64,000 nt of DNA from Pseudomonas sp. SORT22 (GCF_018417635.1 NZ_CP071007.1:5394501-5458500), one strand, 5' to 3'. Counted from the stretch's first letter, positions 12,184-21,220 are shown. Numbers and translations: made by a program. The notes: generated by a model from the letters alone, not told the origin.

Positions 12184-14085
12184 TCATCGACCGCGCAAGA
12201 ACAGTTTGTCCAGATCGTCCAGGCCCATCTGGGTCCAGGTCGGCCTGCCATGGTTACATTGACCGCTACGCTCGGTGTTTTCCATATCGCGCAGCAGGCC
12301 GTTCATTTCAGCGATGGCCAGGCGCCGGTTGGCGCGGATGGCGCCGTGGCAGGCCATGGTTCCGAGCAGTTCGTTCAGGTGTGCCTGAATGCGGTCGCTG
12401 GTGCCGTACTCCATCAGGTCGGCCAGTACGTCCTGGACCAGGCGGTTGGCCTCGGCCTGCTTGAGCAGCGCCGGAATCTGCCGGATCGCCAGGCTTTCCG
12501 GGCCCAGGCGCTGCAACTCGAAGCCCAGGCGCTGGAACCACTCGGCGTGCTCTTCGGCGCAATCGGCTTCGCGCTGGCTCAAGGCCAGGGATTCGGGCAC
12601 CAGCAGCGGCTGGCCGCTGAGGCCTTCGCTGGCCATGGCCACCTTGAGGCGCTCGTACATGATCCGCTCATGGGCGGCATGCATGTCCACCAGCACCAGG
12701 CCGACGGCGTTTTCAGCCAGGATATAGATGCCCTTGAGCTGGGCCAGGGCATAGCCCAGCGGCGGGATGTCGCCCTGGCCTTCGGGCAAGGCTGGCGGTG
12801 CTGCCTCGGCCAGCGGCGCGAAAAATTCCCGGTACACACCCTGGGCCTCGGCCGCAGGCAAGGCCTGGGTCGGCCTTGGCGTGTACTGGTATTGATAACC
12901 GGCGCCACTGCCATTGCTGCCCACGGACGGGCGCAGGCCCGGTTCAGCGGGCGGCTGCTCCAGCAGATTGGCGGCCAGGCGCATCTCGCCCTGGGGGCCG
13001 AATTCACCGGCCTGAATACCGCTCGGGCGGACGATCTCGCTGCTGGCAGCGGGCGCGGCCAGTTGGTCTTCCGGGCGTACATCGGCGAGGGCGCGGTGCA
13101 GGGTGCCGTACAGAAAGTCATGGACCATGCGCCCGTCACGAAAGCGTACTTCGTGCTTGGTCGGGTGCACGTTGACGTCGACACCGGTAGGGTCGACCTC
13201 GAAAAACAGCACGAAAGTCGGGTGCCGGCCGTTGAACAGCACATCACGGTAGGCCTGGCGCACGGCGTGGGCGACCAGCTTGTCGCGCACCGCGCGGCCG
13301 TTGACGAAGAAGTACTGCAGATCAGCCTGGCTGCGCGAGAAGGTCGGCAACCCGACCCAGCCCCACAGGTGCAGGCCGTTGCGCTCGACCTCGATCGGCA
13401 GTGCCTGCTCGAGGAAACCCGGGCCGCAGATCGCCGCGACACGGCGAGCGCGCGCGGTATCGTCATGGGCTTCATGCAGGCTGAGGATGCTCTTGCCGTT
13501 GTGGCGCAGGTGAAAGCCGACGTCGAAGCGCGCCAGCGCCAGGCGGCGGATCACTTCCTGCAGGTGATCGAACTCGGTTTTCTCGGTCTTGAGGAACTTG
13601 CGCCGTGCCGGGGTATTGAAGAACAGGTCACGCACTTCCACCGAGGTACCGACCGGATGCGCCGCCGGCTGCACCCGCGGGGCCATGTCGCGGCCTTCGG
13701 TTTCCACCTGCCAGGCCTGTTCGGCGTCGCGGGTACGCGAAGTCAGGGTCAGGCGAGCGACCGAGCTGATCGACGCCAGCGCTTCACCGCGAAAACCCAG
13801 GCTCATGACCCGCTCAAGGTCTTCCAGGTCGCGGATCTTGCTGGTGGCGTGGCGGGCAAGGGCCAGCGGCAGGTCGTCAGCGGCGATACCACCACCGTCG
13901 TCGCGAACGCGCAGCAGCTTGACGCCGCCCTGCTCGACTTCGACGTCGATGCGCTTGGCGCCGGAGTCCAGGCTGTTTTCCAGCAGTTCCTTGATCACCG
14001 AGGCCGGGCGTTCGACCACCTCACCGGCGGCAATCTGGTTAGCCAGCCGCGGGCTGAGCAGCTCGATCCGGGCACTGCTGCTCAT
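12184..14085 (-). CDS. mutL: DNA mismatch repair protein MutL, endonuclease type
   Basis: A 633-residue mismatch-repair protein. The N-terminal GHKL ATPase has [20 protein letters not shown] and [10 protein letters not shown]; the C-terminal dimerisation domain follows a variable Pro/Gln linker. The C-terminus holds [12 protein letters not shown] near residues 467-478, which fits the DQHA-X2-E-X4-E metal-binding motif of MutL proteins that nick DNA themselves. This agrees with pseudomonads lacking MutH. The start overlaps the amiB stop by four bases (ATGA). Confidence 0.97.
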   Translation of the reverse strand: MSSSARIELLSPRLANQIAAGEVVERPASVIKELLENSLDSGAKRIDVEVEQGGVKLLRVRDDGGGIAADDLPLALARHATSKIRDLEDLERVMSLGFRGEALASISSVARLTLTSRTRDAEQAWQVETEGRDMAPRVQPAAHPVGTSVEVRDLFFNTPARRKFLKTEKTEFDHLQEVIRRLALARFDVGFHLRHNGKSILSLHEAHDDTARARRVAAICGPGFLEQALPIEVERNGLHLWGWVGLPTFSRSQADLQYFFVNGRAVRDKLVAHAVRQAYRDVLFNGRHPTFVLFFEVDPTGVDVNVHPTKHEVRFRDGRMVHDFLYGTLHRALADVRPEDQLAAPAASSEIVRPSGIQAGEFGPQGEMRLAANLLEQPPAEPGLRPSVGSNGSGAGYQYQYTPRPTQALPAAEAQGVYREFFAPLAEAAPPALPEGQGDIPPLGYALAQLKGIYILAENAVGLVLVDMHAAHERIMYERLKVAMASEGLSGQPLLVPESLALSQREADCAEEHAEWFQRLGFELQRLGPESLAIRQIPALLKQAEANRLVQDVLADLMEYGTSDRIQAHLNELLGTMACHGAIRANRRLAIAEMNGLLRDMENTERSGQCNHGRPTWTQMGLDDLDKLFLRGR

Positions 14086-15494
14086 TGCTGGGCCGCCAGT
14101 GCCGTGGTCGGGATGTTCAGGTGCTGGCCGACTTTCAGTTCATCGGTCTTCAGGCTGTTGGCACTGCGCAGGCTGGCGACGCTGACCTGATAACGCACGG
14201 CGATCATCGCCAGGGTCTCGCCCGGGCGCACCGAATGCTCGCGCGGGCCCTGGGCGATCTTGCCGCTGTCACGCAACCAGGCCACATAGGTGCCCGGCGG
14301 CGGGTTCTGCTGGAAGAACTGGCGTACGCCACTGTGAATCGAACGCGCCAGCGACTGCTGGTGGCTTGGGGTGGCCAGCTTGGCCGCCTCGTTGGCGTTG
14401 GAGATAAAGCCGGTTTCCACCAGGATCGACGGGATGTCCGGCGATTTCAGCACCATGAACCCGGCCTGCTCGACGCGCTGCTTGTGCAGCGGGGTGATGC
14501 GGCCCATGTTGCCCAAAACCTTCTGGCCGACGTTGAGGCTGGAGCTCAACGAAGCGGTCATCGACAGATCAAGCAGCACGCCGGCGAGCATGCGGTCCTT
14601 GTCATCGAGGCTGACGTTGCCGGCCCCCCCGATCAAGTCGGAGCGGTTTTCGCTATCGGCCAGCCAGCGTGCGGTTTCCGAGGTAGCGCCGCGATCGGAC
14701 AGGGCGAACACCGAGGCACCGAACGCGGCCTTGGACGGCGCGGCGTCGGCGTGGATCGAGATGAACAGGTCAGCGCCCTTCTTGCGGGCAATCTCGGTGC
14801 GTTTGCGCAGCGGGATGAAGTAATCGCCGGTACGGGTCAGCTCGGCGCGAAAGCCCTTCTCGGTGTTGATCTGGCGCTGCAGCTCCTTGGCGATGGCCAG
14901 GACGATGTCTTTTTCATGCTGGCCGCGCGAACCGGAGGCACCCGGGTCTTCACCGCCGTGACCGGCATCGATGGCGATGACGATGTCACGTTTGCCATTG
15001 GGCACCGGGGTCAGCTTGATCGCCGGTTGCGCCGGCGTGACCGGTACCGCAGGGGTGGTTGCCACCGGCGGTGTGGGCGGTGGCGGCGCGGCATCGGCTT
15101 CCTGGTCGAACAAGTCGACTACCAGGCGGTTACCGTACTGGGCATTGGGCGCCAGGGTGAAGCTCTTGGGCGTCACCGACTTTTTCAGGTCGACCACCAC
15201 GCGCAGGTCGGTCGGCGTACGCTGGGCCGAGCGCACGCTGGTAATCGGGGTATTGGAGGTGGACACCGACAACGGCGCAGCCAGGGTCGCGCCATTGATG
15301 TCGATCACCAGGCGGTCCGGGGCGGTCAAGGTAAACACGCTGTGCTGCACAGGGCCCGAGAGGTCGAAGACCAGCCGTGTGTTATCGGGCGCTCGCCATA
15401 AACGCACACTTTTGACTTGCGTGACGGCCAGAGCGTTAACGGTCACTACCGTAAGCAGCAGTCCTACGACAGAAACCAGTGCGCGAATGCGCAT
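14082..15494 (-). CDS. amiB: N-acetylmuramoyl-L-alanine amidase with AMIN and LysM domains
   Basis: A secreted peptidoglycan amidase of about 470 residues that cleaves stem peptides from glycan strands during daughter-cell separation. In order: a signal peptide ([20 protein letters not shown]), an AMIN localisation domain to about residue 130, a proline-rich linker, the zinc Amidase_3 domain ([16 protein letters not shown]; later VETGFISN), and a C-terminal LysM ([13 protein letters not shown]). I chose ATG 15494 because GGGGATAGGT precedes it; ATG 15506 is four codons upstream without a ribosome site. It sits between tsaE and mutL, as in other pseudomonads. Confidence 0.95.
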   Translation of the reverse strand: MRIRALVSVVGLLLTVVTVNALAVTQVKSVRLWRAPDNTRLVFDLSGPVQHSVFTLTAPDRLVIDINGATLAAPLSVSTSNTPITSVRSAQRTPTDLRVVVDLKKSVTPKSFTLAPNAQYGNRLVVDLFDQEADAAPPPPTPPVATTPAVPVTPAQPAIKLTPVPNGKRDIVIAIDAGHGGEDPGASGSRGQHEKDIVLAIAKELQRQINTEKGFRAELTRTGDYFIPLRKRTEIARKKGADLFISIHADAAPSKAAFGASVFALSDRGATSETARWLADSENRSDLIGGAGNVSLDDKDRMLAGVLLDLSMTASLSSSLNVGQKVLGNMGRITPLHKQRVEQAGFMVLKSPDIPSILVETGFISNANEAAKLATPSHQQSLARSIHSGVRQFFQQNPPPGTYVAWLRDSGKIAQGPREHSVRPGETLAMIAVRYQVSVASLRSANSLKTDELKVGQHLNIPTTALAAQQ

Positions 15495-15509
15495 ACCTAT
15501 CCCCATTTT

Positions 15510-15980
15510 CTATTTGAATTCCAAGGCCAGAGCGGCACACCAGGCTTCGCCACGTGCCCCCTGCGGCGACAGGTTGAGCGAACGACCGCCCGCCTGGGGG
15601 CTTATGGTAATGGTCAGGTCGGGCTTTGGCAAAATGCCTGCCCCTTTTTGCGGCCACTCGAACAGGCACAAGGCGTCACCTTCGAAATAATCGCGGATGC
15701 CCATGAATTCCAGCTCCTCCGGATCGACCAGGCGATAAAGGTCGAAGTGGAAGGCACGAACATCACCAATCTCGTACGGTTCAACCACAGTAAAGGTAGG
15801 ACTTTTTACCGCACCTTGGTGCCCAAGGCCGCGAATAATGCCCCGCGACAGGGTGGTCTTGCCGGCCCCCAGGTCCCCTTCAAGAAAAATCACGCCGTGG
15901 CCTTTGGTCACTTCGGCAATACGCTTGCCCAAATTCACCATGGCCTCTTCATCGGCCAAAAACAGGGTTATGCCAGACAC
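15510..15980 (-). CDS. tsaE: tRNA threonylcarbamoyladenosine biosynthesis ATPase TsaE
   Basis: A 156-residue ATPase that works with TsaB and TsaD to form t6A at position 37 of ANN-reading tRNAs. The P-loop GDLGAGKT is at residues 35-42, and the family segments SPTFTVVEPY and HFDLYRL follow. Start is GTG 15980 with GGAGGAG eight bases upstream. The long open frame beyond it is antisense or out-of-frame to nnrD and is not part of the protein. It overlaps the end of nnrD by 13 bases and amiB follows after about 15 bases. Confidence 0.95.
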   Translation of the reverse strand: MSGITLFLADEEAMVNLGKRIAEVTKGHGVIFLEGDLGAGKTTLSRGIIRGLGHQGAVKSPTFTVVEPYEIGDVRAFHFDLYRLVDPEELEFMGIRDYFEGDALCLFEWPQKGAGILPKPDLTITISPQAGGRSLNLSPQGARGEAWCAALALEFK

Positions 15981-16828
15981 GCTGAATGCTCCTCCAATAA
16001 CTGACGAATTGCCGGGACCATGTCGCTGGCGGCCAGGCCACGGCCCTGCGCGCCCAGGCGCTCGCCGGCGCAGGCATGCAGCCAGACGCCCAGACAGGCC
16101 GCGTCCCAGGCCGACATGCCCTGGGCCAGCAAAGCGCCGAGCACGCCGCTGAGCACATCGCCCAGACCGGCGCCGGCCATGGCCGGATGACCACGCGAGC
16201 ACAGCGCCAACTGCCCGGCCGGATCGGCGACCAGGGTGCCGGCGCCTTTGAGCACGCATACGACCGCGTATTTGCGTGCGAGTTTGCGCGCCGCCCCGGG
16301 CCGGTCGGCCTGTACCGCTTCGGTCGATACACCGAGCAGGCGCGCAGCCTCGCCCGGGTGCGGGGTAATGATGCTGCCCTTGGGCAGCGGCAAGGGTTGG
16401 CGCGCCAGCAGGTTGAGGGCATCGGCGTCCCACACTTGAGGCAGTGGGCTGCTGGCCACCGCCGACAACAGGCTGCGCCCCCAGGCCGCCTGGCCCAGGC
16501 CTGGACCTGCCACCAGCACCGAGGCCCGCTCGATCGGCGCCATCAGCTGGTTGGCCGAATGCACGCCCAGGCTCATCACCTCGGGCAGGCGGGCCATGGC
16601 CGCAGGCACATGCTCAGGCCGGCTGACCAGCGATACCAGGCCGGCGCCGCAGCGCAACGCCGCTTCGGCGCTGAGCAGCACCGCGCCGCCAGTGCCGCGA
16701 TCACCACCGACCACCAGCACATGGCCGAAGTCGCCCTTATGGGCGTCAGCAGGACGTGGCGCCAGGGGCGCAAGGGTGACGCTGGTGAGCCGATGGGGCT
16801 CGTTTGCGGGGTGTTTGGTCTGAGGCAT
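15968..16828 (-). CDS. nnrD: ADP-dependent (S)-NAD(P)H-hydrate dehydratase, single-domain
   Basis: A 286-residue ribokinase-fold enzyme that repairs hydrated NAD(P)H using ADP. Recognisable segments are VVGGDRGTGGAVLLSAEAAL, ITPHPGEAARLLG, and the C-terminal nucleotide/catalytic motif GAGLGDVLSGVLGALL. In E. coli this domain is fused to an NAD(P)HX epimerase (YjeF/Nnr). Here the protein begins directly with the dehydratase domain and no epimerase lies next to it. It is the first gene of the long minus-strand block and is divergent from queG. Confidence 0.93.
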   Translation of the reverse strand: MPQTKHPANEPHRLTSVTLAPLAPRPADAHKGDFGHVLVVGGDRGTGGAVLLSAEAALRCGAGLVSLVSRPEHVPAAMARLPEVMSLGVHSANQLMAPIERASVLVAGPGLGQAAWGRSLLSAVASSPLPQVWDADALNLLARQPLPLPKGSIITPHPGEAARLLGVSTEAVQADRPGAARKLARKYAVVCVLKGAGTLVADPAGQLALCSRGHPAMAGAGLGDVLSGVLGALLAQGMSAWDAACLGVWLHACAGERLGAQGRGLAASDMVPAIRQLLEEHSACLA

Positions 16829-16855
16829 GGGTCAAAGGCTCTGATGTCTGGCAGA

Positions 16856-16861
16856 ATTATA
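16856..16861 (-). promoter_or_regulatory. Candidate sigma-70 -10 box for the nnrD-tsaE-amiB-mutL block
   Basis: The minus strand reads TATAAT, a perfect -10 hexamer, 28 bases before the nnrD ATG in the 62-base gap to the divergent queG. I see no good -35 box at the proper spacing, so this is a positional inference. Confidence 0.5.
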
Positions 16862-16890
16862 CGCACCTGAGTCCGTATTGCCTTATTCCC

Positions 16891-17988
16891 ATGTCTGCTT
16901 CTGCCCCCGATCTACCTGCGCTGGCCCAATCGATCAAGGATTGGGGCCGAGAGCTCGGTTTTGCCCATGTCGGCATCACCGGGGTGGACCTGGGCGAGCA
17001 TGAAAAACATCTGGAACGCTGGCTCGAGGCGGGCTACCACGGCGAAATGGATTACATGGGCGCCCACGGCAGCAAGCGCTCGCACCCCGATGAGCTGGTG
17101 CCCGGCACCTTGCGCGTGGTGTCGCTGCGCATGGACTACCTGCCGGGCGACACGCGCATGGCCCAGCAGCTGGCGCATCCAGAAAAAGCCTACATCTCCC
17201 GCTACGCCCTGGGTCGCGACTACCACAAGCTGGTGCGCAAACGCGTGCAGCACCTGGCCGAGCGCATCCAGAAGGATATCGGCCCGTTCGGCTTCCGGGC
17301 CTTTGTCGACAGCGCCCCGGTGCTGGAAAAGGCCATTGCCGAGCAGGCTGGCCTGGGCTGGATCGGCAAGAACACCCTGCTGCTCAACCGCAAGGCCGGC
17401 AGTTACTTCTTTCTTGCCGAGCTGTTTGTCGACATGCCGCTGCCGGTCGACCCGCCGCAGGCCAGCGAACACTGCGGCCGCTGCAGCGCCTGCCTGGACA
17501 TCTGCCCGACCCAGGCCTTTGTCGGCCCCTATGTGCTGGATGCCCGGCGCTGTATCTCGTACCTGACCATCGAACTGAAAAGCGCGATCCCGGAAGATCT
17601 GCGACCGTTGATCGGCAATCGGGTATTTGGCTGCGATGACTGCCAGATCGTCTGCCCATGGAACCGCTTCGCCCGACCGAGCGGTGAAAACGACTTCAAG
17701 CCCCGGCACAACCTCGACAGCGCCGGGCTTGCCGAGCTGTTCATGTGGGATGAACAGACCTTCCTCGACAGCACTGAAGGCTCGCCGCTGCGCCGTGCCG
17801 GCTATGAGCGCTGGTTGCGCAACCTGGCGGTGGGGCTTGGCAATGCGCCGTCGACCATCCAGGTACTGGAGGCGCTCAAGGCGCGGCAGGATTTTCCGTC
17901 GGAGCTGGTGCGTGAGCATGTGCAGTGGGCACTGGGGCAACATGCCATGAAAACAGCGGCGAGCACCAAGCCACAAGCGTCAAGCTGA
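16891..17988 (+). CDS. queG: Epoxyqueuosine reductase
   Basis: A 365-residue cobalamin- and iron-sulfur-dependent enzyme that performs the last step of queuosine synthesis on tRNA. Two 4Fe-4S cysteine sets are visible: CGRCSACLDICP (Cys195, 198, 201, 205) and CDDCQIVCPWN (Cys248, 251, 255). The C-terminal HEAT-like region follows. ATG 16891 was chosen because the protein family starts here; the frame is open further upstream across the promoter gap. The stop codon lies inside an inverted repeat (17956-18026). Confidence 0.96.
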   Translation: MSASAPDLPALAQSIKDWGRELGFAHVGITGVDLGEHEKHLERWLEAGYHGEMDYMGAHGSKRSHPDELVPGTLRVVSLRMDYLPGDTRMAQQLAHPEKAYISRYALGRDYHKLVRKRVQHLAERIQKDIGPFGFRAFVDSAPVLEKAIAEQAGLGWIGKNTLLLNRKAGSYFFLAELFVDMPLPVDPPQASEHCGRCSACLDICPTQAFVGPYVLDARRCISYLTIELKSAIPEDLRPLIGNRVFGCDDCQIVCPWNRFARPSGENDFKPRHNLDSAGLAELFMWDEQTFLDSTEGSPLRRAGYERWLRNLAVGLGNAPSTIQVLEALKARQDFPSELVREHVQWALGQHAMKTAASTKPQASS

Positions 17989-18026
17989 TCGCCTCAACTT
18001 GCAGCTTGTGGCTTGGCACTTGCCGC
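17956..18026. repeat. Inverted repeat spanning the queG stop codon
   Basis: Arms 17956-17978 and 18004-18026 match at 20 of 23 positions as inverted copies; the inner 13 bases (CCAAGCCACAAGC / GCTTGTGGCTTGG) are perfect. The queG TGA is in the 25-base loop, so the last codons of queG are part of the left arm. It lies between queG and the convergent TRIC-type gene and could act as a two-way transcript end, although it has no T-tract. Confidence 0.75.
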
Positions 18027-18034
18027 TTAAGCCT

Positions 18035-18646
18035 TCAATGCTCGTCGTTGTAATGAAACTTGGGCATTTCCCAGTGGAAGCGAATCGCCAGCAGGCGTAG
18101 CAGGAAGCCGCCGAACAGGGTCAGCAGAATCGCCTGCTCGCCTGGCACATTGAAGTACACGCAGCCCAGGTAAAACCAGGCCGCGGCGAACGACACACTG
18201 GCATACAGCTCCCGACGGAAGATCAGCGGAATATCGTTACAGAAGATATCCCGGAGGATCCCGCCGAACACCCCGGTGATTACCCCGCTGATCGACGCCA
18301 CCAGCATGCCCTGGCCCATTTCCAGCGCGGTCATGCAGCCAATCAGGGTAAAGGCCACCAGCCCCAGGGCATCGAGCACCAGGAATAGCGAGCGCAAGTG
18401 ACGCATCAACGGCGCGATAAAGATCGTCATCAGCGCTGCGAAACTGGTCAGCACCAAGTATTCCGGGTGCTTGACCCAGGTCAGCGGGTAATGCCCCAGC
18501 AGCACGTCGCGCACCGAACCACCGCCCAGGGCGGTGATGCAGGCGATCAGCACCACGCCGAACCAGTCCATGCCGCGGCGCCCGGCAGACAGCGCGCCAG
18601 TCATGGCTTCGGCAGTGATAGCAATGAGGTAGAGCATCAACAACAT
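18035..18646 (-). CDS. TRIC/UPF0126-family inner-membrane cation channel
   Basis: A 203-residue membrane protein with about seven hydrophobic helices. It has the duplicated family signature: GGGSVRDVLLG near residues 41-51 and FGGILRDIFCND near 127-138. The family forms trimeric intracellular-cation channels in archaea and bacteria, conducting K+ or Na+. The E. coli relative YicG has no settled function. The short HEDNY-rich tail is cytoplasmic. It is convergent with queG and followed upstream on the same strand by orn after about 100 bases. Confidence 0.88.
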   Translation of the reverse strand: MLLMLYLIAITAEAMTGALSAGRRGMDWFGVVLIACITALGGGSVRDVLLGHYPLTWVKHPEYLVLTSFAALMTIFIAPLMRHLRSLFLVLDALGLVAFTLIGCMTALEMGQGMLVASISGVITGVFGGILRDIFCNDIPLIFRRELYASVSFAAAWFYLGCVYFNVPGEQAILLTLFGGFLLRLLAIRFHWEMPKFHYNDEH

Positions 18647-18746
18647 GGCGCAGATCCGTGCAAAGGGGCGCGCAGTCTAACCAGTTGCCACAGGCACCAA
18701 AAGGGGGCGCCGCGCGGATTGTCTGTACAAGCCGGCGGCGTTGCGA

Positions 18747-19289
18747 TCAGAACTTGATGAAGTGCTGGCGATAGTGGCGCAGTTCGTTGATCGACTCGCG
18801 AATATCGTCCAGCGCCAGGTGGGTGCCGCCCTTCTTGAAGCTGTCACGCACTTCAGGGGCCCAGCGTGCTGCCAGCTCCTTGAGGGTCGAGACGTCGAGG
18901 TTGCGGTAGTGGAAGTAGTTTTCCAGGCTGCGCATGTGGCGATAGAGGAAGCGGCGGTCCTGGCAGATGCTGTTGCCGCAGATCGGCGACTTGCCCTTTG
19001 GCACCCACTGTTCCAGGAAGGCGATGGTCTGCGCCTCGGCTTCGGCCATGCTGACGCGGCTGTCCTTGACCCGCTGGGTCAGGCCGGAGGCGCCGTGGGT
19101 GCGGGTGTTCCACTCGTCCATGCGCGCCAGCACCTCGTCACTGTGGTGAATGGCGATCACCGGGCCTTCGGCCAGGGTATTGAGGTCGCTGTCGGTGACG
19201 ATGGTGGCCATTTCGATAATGACGTCTTGATCCGGATCCAGACCGGTCATTTCCAGGTCGATCCAGATCAGGTTCTGTGGGTTCTGCAT
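18747..19289 (-). CDS. orn: Oligoribonuclease
   Basis: A 180-residue 3'-5' exoribonuclease of the DEDDh family that degrades two- to five-base RNAs, including pGpG from cyclic-di-GMP turnover. It is essential in many Pseudomonas. Metal-binding residues visible are Asp11 and Glu13 ([11 protein letters not shown]), Asp111, and the His157-X4-Asp162 pair ([11 protein letters not shown]). Length is standard. It is divergent from rsgA across a 91-base gap, the same orn-rsgA pairing seen widely in gammaproteobacteria. Confidence 0.97.
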   Translation of the reverse strand: MQNPQNLIWIDLEMTGLDPDQDVIIEMATIVTDSDLNTLAEGPVIAIHHSDEVLARMDEWNTRTHGASGLTQRVKDSRVSMAEAEAQTIAFLEQWVPKGKSPICGNSICQDRRFLYRHMRSLENYFHYRNLDVSTLKELAARWAPEVRDSFKKGGTHLALDDIRESINELRHYRQHFIKF

Positions 19290-19380
19290 GATTCTGCTCC
19301 TCGGTAGGTGCGCAGTTTAGCCTAGTGGAGCGTGCTAAACTCCCCGCGGTTAAATATTGCCTCCCGAACACGGAACCTTC

Positions 19381-20412
19381 ATGGCCAAACGCCAGCTCAA
19401 TCGACGCCAGAACTGGCGCATCGAAAAAATCCAGGGTGAACGCGCTGCCCGCGCCGCCAAACGCGAACAACAGACCCTGAAGGAGCTCGAAGGCGGTGAC
19501 CTCGGCCCGGAGCAAATGGGCCTGGTCATCGCTCACTTTGGCGTGCAGGTCGAAGTCGAAGCCCAGGACGGCGACGTTGCCGGCCAGGTGTTCCGTTGCC
19601 ACCTGCGGGCCAACCTGCCGGCGCTGGTCACCGGCGACAAGGTAGTCTGGCGCGCCGGCAACCAGGGCATTGGCGTGATTGTCGCGCAGATGCCGCGCCA
19701 TACCGAGCTGTGCCGCCCGGACAGCCGTGGCCAGCTCAAACCGGTAGCGGCCAACGTCGACCTGATCGTGATCGTCTTCGCCCCGGCGCCGGAACCCCAT
19801 GCCAACCTGATTGACCGCTACCTGGTCGCGGCCGAGCATGCCGGCATCCGCCCCTTGCTGCTGCTGAACAAGGCCGACCTGATCGACGAGCAGAACGCTC
19901 CGGCGCTCAATGCATTGCTGGCAGTTTACCGCCAGCTTGGCTACCCGTTGCTGGAAGTGTCGGCGCACCACGGCAACGGCATGGAGCAACTGCAGGCCCA
20001 GCTTGACGGCCATATCAGCGTGTTCGTCGGTCAGTCCGGGGTTGGCAAGTCGTCGCTGGTCAACAGCCTGCTGCCCGAGGTTCAGACCCGCGTCGGCGAT
20101 CTGTCGGAATGGTCCGGCCAGGGTACTCACACCACCACCACCGCCCGTCTTTACCACTTCCCCGGTGGTGGCGAGCTTATCGACTCCCCGGGCATCCGCG
20201 AATTTGGCCTGGGCCACGTCAGCCGTGCCGATGTCGAAGCCGGCTTTATCGAGTTCACCGACCTGCTCGGCACCTGCCGCTTTCGCGACTGCAAACACGA
20301 CCGCGAGCCGGGTTGTGCACTGCTCAAGGCCCTCGAAGACGGCCGCGTGCAACAGCAACGGATGAACAGCTACCGCTCGATCATCGCCAGCCTGCCGCAA
20401 GACACTTACTGA
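19381..20412 (+). CDS. rsgA: Small-ribosomal-subunit biogenesis GTPase RsgA
   Basis: A 343-residue circularly permuted GTPase that checks late 30S assembly. After a basic N-terminal tail and OB-fold, the G4 motif (LLNKADL) precedes G1 ([10 protein letters not shown]) and G3 ([10 protein letters not shown]), the order diagnostic of the family. A zinc knuckle follows ([14 protein letters not shown]). ATG 19381 begins the basic tail [13 protein letters not shown]; an upstream in-frame ATG at 19357 adds unrelated residues. It is followed by a stem-loop and then the TIR insert rather than directly by motB. Confidence 0.97.
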   Translation: MAKRQLNRRQNWRIEKIQGERAARAAKREQQTLKELEGGDLGPEQMGLVIAHFGVQVEVEAQDGDVAGQVFRCHLRANLPALVTGDKVVWRAGNQGIGVIVAQMPRHTELCRPDSRGQLKPVAANVDLIVIVFAPAPEPHANLIDRYLVAAEHAGIRPLLLLNKADLIDEQNAPALNALLAVYRQLGYPLLEVSAHHGNGMEQLQAQLDGHISVFVGQSGVGKSSLVNSLLPEVQTRVGDLSEWSGQGTHTTTTARLYHFPGGGELIDSPGIREFGLGHVSRADVEAGFIEFTDLLGTCRFRDCKHDREPGCALLKALEDGRVQQQRMNSYRSIIASLPQDTY

Positions 20413-20419
20413 AACATCT

Positions 20420-20439
20420 GAGGCCCGGAAACGGGCCTC
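20420..20439 (+). terminator. Stem-loop after rsgA
   Basis: GAGGCCCG-GAAA-CGGGCCTC is a perfect 8-bp stem with a GNRA-type loop, seven bases after the rsgA stop. No T-tract follows, so termination may be weak or Rho-assisted. Confidence 0.55.
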
Positions 20440-20478
20440 AAACGGTTCAAAGTAGGACTCATCCGTAGGATTTATTAC

Positions 20479-20578
20479 CCAGCAAAGCAGGAAGCATCTG
20501 CTTTGCTGGTCGTACCTTGCTGTGCGAAAGACTTTCGCTGATTGTCACCTTTCAAGATTCGCCGCCATGAAGCGAATC
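20479..20578 (+). promoter_or_regulatory. Hairpin-rich region upstream of the mini-ORF/TIR pair
   Basis: Three inverted repeats follow one another: 12-bp perfect arms CCAGCAAAGCAG/CTGCTTTGCTGG (20479-20509, 7-base loop); 7-bp arms GCGAAAG/CTTTCGC with a one-base centre (20524-20538); and 7-bp arms GATTCGC/GCGAATC (20556-20578, 9-base loop). None is followed by a T-tract. They lie just before the mini-ORF ribosome site, so they could be protein-binding operators or a structured mRNA leader. No promoter boxes are clear. Confidence 0.6.
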
Positions 20579-20611
20579 GACCCCATGCCCTGCGTATGAA
20601 AGGAATCAACC

Positions 20612-20671
20612 ATGACAATTCAGCTATTGCGCATCAACGCCACTCCCTCCAGCGTGGGAGGGCACTTCTGA
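20612..20671 (+). CDS. 19-residue leader ORF overlapping the TIR gene
   Basis: An ATG at 20612 with AAAGGAA about seven bases upstream opens a 19-codon frame, MTIQLLRINATPSSVGGHF. Its TGA (20669-20671) overlaps the ATG of the TIR gene by one base (TGATG). The spacing and overlap suggest that translation of this frame feeds the TIR start, whose own ribosome site GGGAGGG lies inside the mini-ORF. I recognise no homologue. It may be a real small protein, a leader peptide, or only a coupling device. Confidence 0.5.
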   Translation: MTIQLLRINATPSSVGGHF

Positions 20672-21153
20672 TGCCAGTCTTTATCAGTTATCGCCACAGC
20701 GAACGCCTGGACGCCTTCATCATCAATGAGCGGCTCAAGCTTGAAGGCATCAATACCCAGCTGGACCTGTTCGACAGCGAGGCCCAGCAGACCACCGACG
20801 ACATCAGCGGAATCATCCGCCGCAACATCAGCCAGTGCACCCACCTGATTGCCGTGCTCGCACCGGAAACCGCCGAGGCCTGGTGGGTGCCCTTCCAGCT
20901 TGGCGCCGCCACCCTGGTCAATCGCCGGGTAGCCTTTTACCAGTGCGGCGAGGCCACGCTGCCGGGGTATCTGGAGAAGTGGCCAACCATGACCAACCGC
21001 GAACACATCGACCTCTACGTGCGCGCCTACCATGACGAGCAAACCTTCAAGCGCTCGATCGACAGCGAAGCCTGCGAGGCCAATGCCACCAACCGCTCCA
21101 ACGCCGACTTCTTCCATGCCGACCTCAAGGCCAAGATCCGCCGCGGCTTTTAG
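20671..21153 (+). CDS. TIR-like domain protein
   Basis: A single-domain protein of 160 residues. The N-terminus PVFISYRHSERLDAF is the classic TIR first strand and A-helix, followed by a BB-loop-like LDLFDSE segment and CTHLIAVLAPETAEAWWVPFQLGAA. TIR domains in bacteria act in anti-phage defence as NAD+-cleaving or nucleotide-signal-making enzymes, or as protein scaffolds. In the WxxxE stretch where active TIRs have Glu, this protein has Gln76 (WWVPFQL), so activity is uncertain. No second domain and no Thoeris or CBASS partner is nearby. ATG 20671 has GGGAGG nine bases upstream. The gene sits between rsgA and motB, which are usually adjacent. Confidence 0.82.
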   Translation: MPVFISYRHSERLDAFIINERLKLEGINTQLDLFDSEAQQTTDDISGIIRRNISQCTHLIAVLAPETAEAWWVPFQLGAATLVNRRVAFYQCGEATLPGYLEKWPTMTNREHIDLYVRAYHDEQTFKRSIDSEACEANATNRSNADFFHADLKAKIRRGF

Positions 21154-21167
21154 CCTGTAGCGCCAAG

Positions 21168-21208
21168 CAAAACGCCCGTGGGCATCGCTGCGCACGGGCG
21201 TTTTTTTT
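21168..21208. terminator. Bidirectional terminator between the TIR gene and motB
   Basis: AAAACGCCCGTG ... CACGGGCGTTTTTTTT forms a 12-bp stem with T-tracts in both directions: eight Ts on the plus strand and TTTT on the minus strand. It serves the convergent TIR and motB transcripts. Confidence 0.9.
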
Positions 21209-21220
21209 CAGCCAGCAGGC

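Noticed and set aside
15980..16433. Long N-terminal extension of the tsaE frame
   Set aside because: It is an alternate frame of nnrD; the P-loop protein begins at GTG 15980 with a strong ribosome site.
16804..16890. Upstream extension of queG by 29 codons
   Set aside because: It runs through the promoter gap and into antisense of nnrD; family members start at the later ATG.
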